Source of the DNA: an uncultured Clostridia bacterium
GTDB lineage: Bacteria; Bacillota; Clostridia; Oscillospirales; Oscillospiraceae
Assembly: GCA_947649615.1 (NCBI GenBank)
Contig: CANSSG010000018.1
Coordinates: 1 to 56,497 of the forward strand
Direction: 5' to 3'
DNA: 56,497 bases
In this document: in pieces, positions 8,208-15,441 of the stretch
How positions within the stretch are numbered: position 1 is the stretch's first letter
Layout of the letters: each line of letters starts with the position of its first letter
Program-made: the position numbers and the translations under genes
The notes under the pieces: model-generated
Databases searched by the model: none
What the model was told of the DNA's origin: nothing
The model's input: the letters and a program-made list of their open reading frames with translations, nothing else

Positions 8208-9884
8208 CTATATTTGTATCAAATACCAACCGTTCCCTATATCCTTCTTTGCTAAACATTCCTGCAAAAGAAAACGTTTATTTTGTTCACTCCATTTTAA
8301 AATTAACCGGCCGCCTGGCCCAAGGCTTTCTTGGCAAACCTTAAAAATTGTCTTGAACTGCACCCCAGTTAAAAAAGGTGCTTCCCATATGACGTACTGA
8401 ACAGTTTTTCCATGTAAGAACTGTTTTAATTCTTCAGCACTTGAGATTAATTTGGCGTCATCACTGATCCCTTTCAAATCTAAGAGAAAACTGGGCGCAT
8501 CTGTTATGTTATAAAGTACAGTGTCTATATTATGCCAATACTCTTTCAACTGCTCCTTGATACGAAGCGAATTGCTGCCCATGCCACAGTTGATCCCCAA
8601 AATCTCTGTATGCGTATGACTCTCCTCTACCACGCATTGCATAAATGCCGCATCAAAGCAAAACCCTGCACCCCAAGGATCGATTCCAAAATTCTTGTAA
8701 AATGCTTGCCGTCCTTTAAGATAGAATTCTGCTTCTGTCTCCTCCCGCTTGGTTACATCCTCTTTTATGGTAACAGAACCAAAATGATAGCAGTAAGCAT
8801 CCTTTGCCAGCATCAACTTGTATCCTCTGCGTCTCAACAAAAGCGACCGCCGGTCATCCGGAAAGGCTAAATCTGTTGCTGCACCTAAGTAGCTATTGTC
8901 AAATATCCCCTGGCAGCCAAAAAAAGCTGCACTGCGCCAGACAGCAATCGGGTCACACAGCCTAGTTCTTTGTTCCCAGCGAAACGGATCGGACACGTTA
9001 TTCTGTCTTGTAAACTCGTTCATTTCCTCTAAGGAGCTATACTGTGCCGGAATTGTCTGGAAATTGGATGTATTCGGGGTGCTTGGTACAACAAAAGCAA
9101 TTTGATCATTAGATTGGATACATTTCAACATATTGGAAATGGTATTGCATCCAATTATGACATCATTGGAAATAAAGAAGGCAAACTTAGATTCTATGAT
9201 CCGCCTAACAATGTCGAATCCCGCTCCGTTGACTGCAATATCTAACTGCTTGGTCGGTTGAATACTCTCAAAGTACTCTCTGGTTCCATCGTTGGAACCA
9301 TGATTGACTAAAATCAATTCATACCGCAACCCCTTAGGAATATTCCGCAGCAGACTCTCCACACACATTTTGGTATAGTCCAACTTGTTGTAACCAATCA
9401 CTACAAACGCAGCCTCAAAGGGGTATTCCCCTGTCTCCTCCGATTGGTCAATATAATAATTTCCGCAGAGTGATGGCACTTCTTCACGGTATTGTTCCAT
9501 CCGCTCTGAATCTTTCACCGCCCACAGCCAATACCGCGCATGTTGGAAGGCTTCCTCAATTAAGGGAATTAACTCGAACTGGAGCCTGGACAGCCGATAT
9601 GATTCATCTGCTTTTCGGATTCGTACGCGCGACAGGGTGTCCTGAATACTCTGCAAGATTTTGGTCAACGAAATATCCTGATACCCCTTACCAAGCTGTT
9701 CTTCCAGAAGTTGTATCATTTTAGCGGCCATGGTGTATAAATTTTTTGTGATGTCGTCAAATTGTCTACCGCTGCCAAAGTCTTGTTGTAACAGGTAGCA
9801 CGCAGCTTCATGCATGGTAGAAATGCTGGAAAAGAAATGTTCTGTTACCGACTCCTCCATCTGGCGGCATTGATTTTTTTTCAT
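8208..9884 (-). CDS. GT2-type glycosyltransferase with N-terminal helical and C-terminal methyltransferase-like regions
   Basis: 558 aa from the ATG overlapping the rfbG stop as ATGA (9881-9884). Residues ~1-125 are predicted helical. A GT-A glycosyltransferase domain follows, beginning AAFVVIGYNKLDYTKMCVESLL, with NHGSNDGTREYF as the nucleotide-binding loop and ISNDV at the usual DxD position. The last ~135 residues begin ILGINCGMGSNS and end with LGPGGRLIL, echoing a SAM-methyltransferase Rossmann fold, although the first glycine motif is degenerate. Multi-domain GT2 proteins of this kind are typical of flagellin glycosylation islands in Clostridia. Donor and acceptor are unknown. The coding region is visibly more AT-rich than rfbG just upstream. 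Confidence 0.75.
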   Translation of the reverse strand: MKKNQCRQMEESVTEHFFSSISTMHEAACYLLQQDFGSGRQFDDITKNLYTMAAKMIQLLEEQLGKGYQDISLTKILQSIQDTLSRVRIRKADESYRLSRLQFELIPLIEEAFQHARYWLWAVKDSERMEQYREEVPSLCGNYYIDQSEETGEYPFEAAFVVIGYNKLDYTKMCVESLLRNIPKGLRYELILVNHGSNDGTREYFESIQPTKQLDIAVNGAGFDIVRRIIESKFAFFISNDVIIGCNTISNMLKCIQSNDQIAFVVPSTPNTSNFQTIPAQYSSLEEMNEFTRQNNVSDPFRWEQRTRLCDPIAVWRSAAFFGCQGIFDNSYLGAATDLAFPDDRRSLLLRRRGYKLMLAKDAYCYHFGSVTIKEDVTKREETEAEFYLKGRQAFYKNFGIDPWGAGFCFDAAFMQCVVEESHTHTEILGINCGMGSNSLRIKEQLKEYWHNIDTVLYNITDAPSFLLDLKGISDDAKLISSAEELKQFLHGKTVQYVIWEAPFLTGVQFKTIFKVCQESLGPGGRLILKWSEQNKRFLLQECLAKKDIGNGWYLIQI

Positions 9885-10966
9885 ACCTGCTCCTTGTCCT
9901 GCACTTGATAGAAGGTATGGATCTGCCTGCGGCAAATCTCCTCCGGATCTGCCGTCCGGTACTCCCGGTACCACTCAGCCGTCCACCGCAGCGTCTCTTC
10001 CAAAGGAAGCTGCGAAACCCAGCCCAGCCGCTCCCGCGCCTTCGTACTGTCCAGCAGTAAAACCGCGTCCTCGTGTGGCGCAGCCGTTTCTTCCCGCGCT
10101 TCCACGCTTCCGCCGTACAACCCGGCAATCTGGCCCGCAACCTCGCCAACAGTAGCGACCTGTTTCGCATCCGGTCCAAAATTCCAGCCCTCGCAGAACT
10201 CCGCAGGCTGCTCCCACAGCCGCTCCGCCAGCATCAGATATCCCCGCAGCGGCTCCAGCACAAACTGCCATGGACGAACAGCGCCCGGATTCCGCAACAC
10301 AACCGGCTTTCCTGTCTCCATTGCCCGGATACAATCCGGAATCAGCCGATCCGCTGCCCAGTCCCCTCCACCGATGACGTTTCCAGCCCGGGCGCTGGCG
10401 ACTGCCGTTTGGCAAAGTCCGCTTCCCCCCTGCGTAAAGAAGGAGCGGCGGTAAGAGGCAATCAATATCTCCGCGCAGCCCTTGCTGGCACTGTAGGGGT
10501 CGTAGCCTCCCATTGGGTCCGTCTCACGGTACCCCTGCATGGTTTTGCGGTTTTCATAACATTTGTCCGTCGTAATCATCACGGCACTGCGGACACTGTC
10601 CGTATGCCGGATGGCTTCCAAAACGTTCAGCGTGCCGATGACGTTTGTTTCGTATGTAAGCTTCGGTTCCTGATAGGAGCGGCGCACCAGCGGTTGCGCC
10701 GCCAGATGAAAGACGATTTCCGGCTGATGTTTCTGTACCACCGCTTCCAGCTTTCCGGCATCCAGAATATTTCCCCGGATGTCCGTTACCTTCTCCTCCA
10801 ATCTGCAAGCGGTATAGTTGTCCCGTTCACTGGCCGGAGACAGTGCATATCCGATGACCTCCGCTCCCATTTCCAGCAGCCAAAGACAGAGCCATGAGCC
10901 CTTGAATCCGGTATGGCCCGTCACCAATACCCGTTTGCCGCGCCAAAACACGCTGTTTACACCCAT
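9881..10966 (-). CDS. rfbG: CDP-glucose 4,6-dehydratase
   Basis: 361 aa. It converts CDP-D-glucose to CDP-4-keto-6-deoxyglucose. The SDR signature is complete: VLVTGHTGFKGSWL at residues ~13-26 (GHTGFKG is characteristic of this subfamily), HLAAQPLVRRSY, ITTDKCYEN, and the YxxxK as YSASKGCAE. ARAGNVIGGGDWA and the RPWQFVLEPL segment are further hallmarks. An AAAGGAG site precedes the ATG, 16 bp after the rfbH stop, and its own stop overlaps the next glycosyltransferase. It supplies the substrate of RfbH. Codon use is GC-rich like the chromosome core, unlike the flanking glycosyltransferases, suggesting that rfbFGH moved or evolved as a separate block. Confidence 0.95.
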   Translation of the reverse strand: MGVNSVFWRGKRVLVTGHTGFKGSWLCLWLLEMGAEVIGYALSPASERDNYTACRLEEKVTDIRGNILDAGKLEAVVQKHQPEIVFHLAAQPLVRRSYQEPKLTYETNVIGTLNVLEAIRHTDSVRSAVMITTDKCYENRKTMQGYRETDPMGGYDPYSASKGCAEILIASYRRSFFTQGGSGLCQTAVASARAGNVIGGGDWAADRLIPDCIRAMETGKPVVLRNPGAVRPWQFVLEPLRGYLMLAERLWEQPAEFCEGWNFGPDAKQVATVGEVAGQIAGLYGGSVEAREETAAPHEDAVLLLDSTKARERLGWVSQLPLEETLRWTAEWYREYRTADPEEICRRQIHTFYQVQDKEQV

Positions 10967-10982
10967 TTAGCCGTCTCCTTTT

Positions 10983-12326
10983 TCACGTATGTGTTTCGCA
11001 AAACCGCCGGATCTCCTCCGCCATATAGCGCAGCATTTCTTCCGTCATCCCCGGATAGACTCCAATCCAGAAGCTCCGCTCCATCACGGTGTCCGTGTTG
11101 TCCAGCGTCTCCACTACACGGTATCCCCTGCCGGATTTCCGCAGTTCGTCGAAGCAGGGGTGCCGCAGAAGATTTCCCGCAAAAAGATTTCGGGTCTGGA
11201 TGTTTTTGCTCTCCAGGTAACGGGTCAGATCATCTCTGGAAAATCCTGCGGTTTCTTTCACTGTGATGAGCAACCCAAACCAGCTTGCCCGGCTGTCCGG
11301 CCCCTCCTCGGGAAGAATCAGCGTTTCCGACAGACCATCCAGAAGTTCCCGCAGCAAGGCCCAATTCTTCCGTCTCAGATGGACAAACTGGTCCAACTTC
11401 TTCAATTGCGCACAGCCTACCGCCGCCTGCAAATCGGTCGCTTTCAGGTTATAACCCAGATGAGAATAGACGTATTTGTGGTCATATCCCCTAGGCAATT
11501 CTCCAAACTGCCCGTCAAAGCGGCAGCCGCAGGTCCCATCCTTCCCCGGCGGACACCAGCAGTCCCGTCCCCAGTCCCGGAGAGAATTCACAATGCGGTG
11601 CAGCAGCGGGTCATCCGTGTAGACTGCGCCGCCTTCCCCCATGGTGATGTGGTGGGGCGGGTAGAAGCTGGATGTCCCAATATGTCCCACCGTACCGCTC
11701 TTTTTCCACACGCCCTGATAACAGTACTCCGCCCCCAGCGCGTCGCAGTTGTCTTCAATGAGCCATAGTTTATTGGCATCGCAAAACGGCCGGACCCTAT
11801 TTAAATCAAAGGGATTTCCCATGGTATGGGCGATCATGACCGCCTTTGTCCGGGGCGAAAGCGCTTTTTCTAGTTGGGAAACGTCTATGTTATACTGGGG
11901 AATTGTAATGTCTACAAAAGCGGGCGCTGCACCGTATTGGATGATTGGCGCGACAGTAGTCGGAAATCCTGCCGCGACGGTGATTACTTCGTCTCCGGGC
12001 TGAATTCTCCTGCCGCCAAGCGCAGGCGAAGTCAGCGCTGCAAACGCCAGAAGATTGGCGGAGGACCCTGAGTTCACCAGGGAGCAATACCGGACGCCAA
12101 GCCACGAGGCCAGACCGGATTCAAACTCCCGGGTATAGTTCCCTCCGGTGAGCCAGAACTCAAGGGATGCAGAAACTAATTCCCGCAGTTCCTCCTGGTC
12201 AAATACCCGGCCGGCATAGTTGACACGGTCTCCCGGCTGAAACGGCGGCTTCTGTCCGAATTGAGCCTGATAGTACTTCTCGGTCAGCGCCAGTATTTGT
12301 TCCCGAATAGTTTGTGCATTGCTCAT
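10983..12326 (-). CDS. rfbH: CDP-4-keto-6-deoxyglucose 3-dehydratase (E1), PLP and [2Fe-2S] enzyme
   Basis: 447 aa. RfbH/DdhC removes the C3 hydroxyl of CDP-4-keto-6-deoxyglucose on the way to 3,6-dideoxyhexoses. The PLP lysine is replaced by His225 in SSFYPPHHITMGEGG, the hallmark of this enzyme. The iron-sulfur cysteines are visible: Cys194 (EDNCDALG), Cys256, Cys258 and Cys266 (RDCWCPPGKDGTC), matching the C-x57-C-x1-C-x7-C pattern of Yersinia E1 with a four-residue longer first spacer. Gene order rfbF-rfbH-rfbG differs from the enterobacterial order. The usual partner reductase E3 (RfbI/DdhD, a ferredoxin-like flavoprotein) is not in the window, so electrons must come from elsewhere. Confidence 0.95.
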   Translation of the reverse strand: MSNAQTIREQILALTEKYYQAQFGQKPPFQPGDRVNYAGRVFDQEELRELVSASLEFWLTGGNYTREFESGLASWLGVRYCSLVNSGSSANLLAFAALTSPALGGRRIQPGDEVITVAAGFPTTVAPIIQYGAAPAFVDITIPQYNIDVSQLEKALSPRTKAVMIAHTMGNPFDLNRVRPFCDANKLWLIEDNCDALGAEYCYQGVWKKSGTVGHIGTSSFYPPHHITMGEGGAVYTDDPLLHRIVNSLRDWGRDCWCPPGKDGTCGCRFDGQFGELPRGYDHKYVYSHLGYNLKATDLQAAVGCAQLKKLDQFVHLRRKNWALLRELLDGLSETLILPEEGPDSRASWFGLLITVKETAGFSRDDLTRYLESKNIQTRNLFAGNLLRHPCFDELRKSGRGYRVVETLDNTDTVMERSFWIGVYPGMTEEMLRYMAEEIRRFCETHT

Positions 12327-12353
12327 ATGGCAACCCTTTCCCGGATGTACCGA

Positions 12354-13133
12354 TTACCAAACATACCAAGGAGCCGACTGCTCCTGCCACAGCTGCTCCA
12401 GTTTCCCCTTGTCCCGCTGGGTGTCCATGCACTGCCAGAAACCGGCATGCTTATAAATACCCAGCAACCCTTCCTGTGCCAGGGTTTCCAACGGCTTCCG
12501 CTCCAAAATACAGCTTTCTTCCGCGCTGAGATACTGGAACACCTCCGGTTCCATCACCATAAATCCGCCGTTAATCCAGCCGCCGTCCTCCCTGGCCTTC
12601 TCCCGGAAGCCCATGACTGTCCTGCCCGATTCGTCCAGGTCCAACACACCGAACCGGCCTCCTGGCTGGATGCCGGTAAGGGTCACAATTTTACCGGATG
12701 CTTCATGCTGCGCCAGCAGGGCGTTCAAATCAATGTCGCTTACCCCGTCGCCGTATGTCAGCATGAACCGCTCATCCCCTATGTACTTTTGCACCCGTTT
12801 CACCCGTCCACCCGTCTGGGTATTCAGCCCGGTGTCCACCAGCGTCACCCGCCATGGCTCCGCCACATTCTGGTGAACCGTCATACGGTTTTCATCAGAA
12901 AAGTCAAAGGTAACATCCGACCGGTGCAGATAATAGTCCGCGAAATATTCTTTAATTACATGCCCTTTATACCCGCAGCAAATTAAGAAATCATGGAACC
13001 CAAAACTGGAGTAATATTTCATGATGTGCCACAGAATTGGCTGCTCGCCAATGGGAATCATCGGCTTGGGCTTCAGGTAGCTTTCCTCGCTGATGCGGGT
13101 CCCTAAGCCGCCCGCTAAAATTACAATTTTCAT
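12354..13133 (-). CDS. rfbF: glucose-1-phosphate cytidylyltransferase
   Basis: 259 aa. It makes CDP-glucose from CTP and glucose-1-phosphate, committing carbon to the CDP-sugar branch. The N-terminus has the nucleotidyltransferase motif LAGGLGTRISEE (residues 6-17) followed by PKPMIPIGEQPILWHIMK; the YGDGVSDIDL motif near 130 and the EVFQYL and WQCMDT segments are typical of RfbF. The ATG overlaps the stop of the upstream glycosyltransferase as ATGA (13130-13133). Length matches the family (about 257 aa). It is the first enzyme of the rfbF-rfbH-rfbG series. Confidence 0.95.
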   Translation of the reverse strand: MKIVILAGGLGTRISEESYLKPKPMIPIGEQPILWHIMKYYSSFGFHDFLICCGYKGHVIKEYFADYYLHRSDVTFDFSDENRMTVHQNVAEPWRVTLVDTGLNTQTGGRVKRVQKYIGDERFMLTYGDGVSDIDLNALLAQHEASGKIVTLTGIQPGGRFGVLDLDESGRTVMGFREKAREDGGWINGGFMVMEPEVFQYLSAEESCILERKPLETLAQEGLLGIYKHAGFWQCMDTQRDKGKLEQLWQEQSAPWYVW

Positions 13134-15298
13134 TGCGGCAGTCCTCCAAACACGCCCAGGTCCGGCCCTTCAATCAGATGCGCTACCTTCTGATACGCCG
13201 CGCTCTGCTTCAAAGCCTCCACCGCCGGGTCATCCGCAGGATACATGGAAAGCAGCGTCCGCACCTGCTCCGCCAGGCTCAGCAGCTCCGGCGTAGCCTG
13301 GACCCTCTGGCTCTCTTCCAACTGCGTCAGCAGGAATTCAACCATGGACTTCATCTCCGGGCAGATATCCAAACCCTTCCGCAGCAGGCGGACGTACTCA
13401 GCCGGGTCCCCGGCATCCAGCGCCCAGAAGGCCTTGCCGCAGTACCAGCCGAAGCGGTGCATGGGCGGCAGCATCCGGATGTTTTCGTCACACAGCAGCT
13501 CGGGAGCATAGTACCTGGGCAAGAACGTATTCTCAATTTTTGCAAACGCCTGGCATAGTTCCATCCCCTGCTTACTGTCCACCCAATCGCAGGTCTTGAC
13601 CGCCGCCAGCGCCAGCCCCCTGGCCCAAGCCAAAGATTGCCAATTTTCCGCAAGGTCTTCTTCTGCCGCCAGGATTGCCAAACCTACCAAAGGGCTGTCC
13701 TTTCGTGACATGCGGGCGGCAAAGACATCCATCTCCTCAATATTTAACACTTTAGACGCAAGAGGAAAGCGCACACCGCCTAAAATGGCATGCTCCAAAG
13801 CGTAGATTGAAAACTCATTCCAATTTTCCACCGAATCAAGCAGTCTCTCCAGCTCTGCCTGATCATCAGTTTCCAAAGCCACAACAGCGGTTCCTAATTC
13901 ACAATCCTTATGGTCTATAAGCGAATGAAAAACGGTATAGGAATGCCGCTTAAACTCTTCTCGCGTTAGTTCATCATCTCTATAATTTTTAGTTAATGCA
14001 TTGGCAGCAACACGCAGGAATTCTATCCGGCGCTTTTCTGCCATCGCCTTGTCTGGGAAGGGCAGGTTAATCTGATTCCAAAATGCATTTACTACGGCGG
14101 CAGCGTCTAGTTGCGTTGTCCGCTGAATCCGCATCAGCATATTGACGCACAACTCGATCTGCCGGTCATCTTCCAACTCGCCGCCCTTAACATTCCGAAT
14201 CCCGGCTAATGCTTTTTCAGGTTCATTTAGCTCCAAATAGACCTGCGGCAGCAAAACAGAGATTTTTCTTTCCCAAAATGGCGACGCGAATTCCAGCACT
14301 CCCCGAGTGGATTCGCTCGTATTGTAATTCCCTGCAAAGTAGTCCGCTAGGCCCTTACAGTATGCTTCGCCCCAATAGGCAGCCTCATTGTACTTTTTTT
14401 CATCAAAGTAGTAGACAAAAGCATAGTAAGCGAGATCGACCCGGACAAAAATGGAATCCGGAAAACACGCTACCCCTTGCCTGATCCACTCTTCCATCTC
14501 TGGCAGTTGATGTAGCTGCGCAACGGACACCGCATTACGGAATACGACACCCCCAAATCTATCCCATGTAGGACACTTCTGCCCCACAAGTTCAACCGAC
14601 TGCCGCGCATATTCGGCACTTTCGATACCGTGGTGTTTAGAGGAATCGACACACTCAATTAAAGTCTGGAGATGGTTGGGGTTTTCACGCAGCTTTTTCT
14701 TCAAAAGCGCCATGTTCCGCTCGCGCTTTGCTTGTTCCGCCGCCTTGTCTTCGTAGATGTACCCATCATGATAGAACATGGTTTTGGAGAGCGTCATGAT
14801 TTCCAGCGTACTTCCGTCCGGGTTGCTCCAAGACTCATGAATACAGCCTTTGTAGCGTATCCCAGTACTCATTCGAAGTAACCGGACAGCGACAAACTCC
14901 ACATAATTCTGCCCTTTTTCCAAATCAAATGATTTGTAGTTGCGGAGCGTAACACCGCCAAAATTGAGCGGTTGCTTCTGATCCTTAGAAAGCAGAACCA
15001 ATTCGTCAATATTTTCCGCCAACCACTCGTCGGCGTCAATGGAAAGATACCAGGCGCCCGAGCAGCGATCCATTACCGCGTTTCGCGCGGCGGAAAAATC
15101 ATCGACCCACGGAAAGTCAAACAGAATGTCCGCATATCTCTCCGCAACTTCACGGCTCCCATCGGACGAGCCAGTATCCGCCATCACCAGCTCACAGGGG
15201 ACTGCATTTCTCAACGGCTGAAGGGATTTCAAGCACCGCTCCAAACAGCGAATTTCATTTTTAAAAATAATTCCAATGGAGTAAAAAGGCTTTTTCAT
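13130..15298 (-). CDS. GT2 glycosyltransferase with TPR-like C-terminal region, candidate flagellin glycosyltransferase
   Basis: 722 aa. An N-terminal GT2 domain (about 1-230) carries SIGIIFKNEIRCLERCLKSL, ADTGSSDGSREVA and the metal-binding SIDADEW (DxD) motif; this subfamily resembles SunT/YkcC-like transferases. The remaining ~490 residues are helical repeats of TPR type, probably a protein-binding scaffold. It is the first gene after flagellin on the same strand, preceded by GAAGGAG. In Clostridia a GT2 gene directly beside flagellin commonly initiates flagellin O-glycosylation, so that role is inferred here. Base composition shifts within the gene: the part encoding the N-terminal two thirds is more AT-rich than the last ~600 bp. 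Confidence 0.8.
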   Translation of the reverse strand: MKKPFYSIGIIFKNEIRCLERCLKSLQPLRNAVPCELVMADTGSSDGSREVAERYADILFDFPWVDDFSAARNAVMDRCSGAWYLSIDADEWLAENIDELVLLSKDQKQPLNFGGVTLRNYKSFDLEKGQNYVEFVAVRLLRMSTGIRYKGCIHESWSNPDGSTLEIMTLSKTMFYHDGYIYEDKAAEQAKRERNMALLKKKLRENPNHLQTLIECVDSSKHHGIESAEYARQSVELVGQKCPTWDRFGGVVFRNAVSVAQLHQLPEMEEWIRQGVACFPDSIFVRVDLAYYAFVYYFDEKKYNEAAYWGEAYCKGLADYFAGNYNTSESTRGVLEFASPFWERKISVLLPQVYLELNEPEKALAGIRNVKGGELEDDRQIELCVNMLMRIQRTTQLDAAAVVNAFWNQINLPFPDKAMAEKRRIEFLRVAANALTKNYRDDELTREEFKRHSYTVFHSLIDHKDCELGTAVVALETDDQAELERLLDSVENWNEFSIYALEHAILGGVRFPLASKVLNIEEMDVFAARMSRKDSPLVGLAILAAEEDLAENWQSLAWARGLALAAVKTCDWVDSKQGMELCQAFAKIENTFLPRYYAPELLCDENIRMLPPMHRFGWYCGKAFWALDAGDPAEYVRLLRKGLDICPEMKSMVEFLLTQLEESQRVQATPELLSLAEQVRTLLSMYPADDPAVEALKQSAAYQKVAHLIEGPDLGVFGGLPQ

Positions 15299-15370
15299 AA
15301 TCTATTCTCCTTCATTGATAACAAGGCTGTCGGGAAAACGGGAATACTTCCGGCTTTCCCCACAGTCCTG

Positions 15371-15404
15371 AAAAGGCGGGCCGGGCGTAGGTCCGGCCCG
15401 CCTT
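15371..15404 (-). terminator. intrinsic terminator of the flagellin gene
   Basis: On the minus strand a perfect 12-bp stem (AAGGCGGGCCGG/CCGGCCCGCCTT) with an 8-nt loop ends in TTTT, 38 nt after the flagellin stop. Genes of the glycosylation island below it need read-through or a promoter of their own. Confidence 0.8.
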
Positions 15405-15441
15405 GGGAATTAAGATGCGAGTAAATAGCTTCCGGCAAAAA

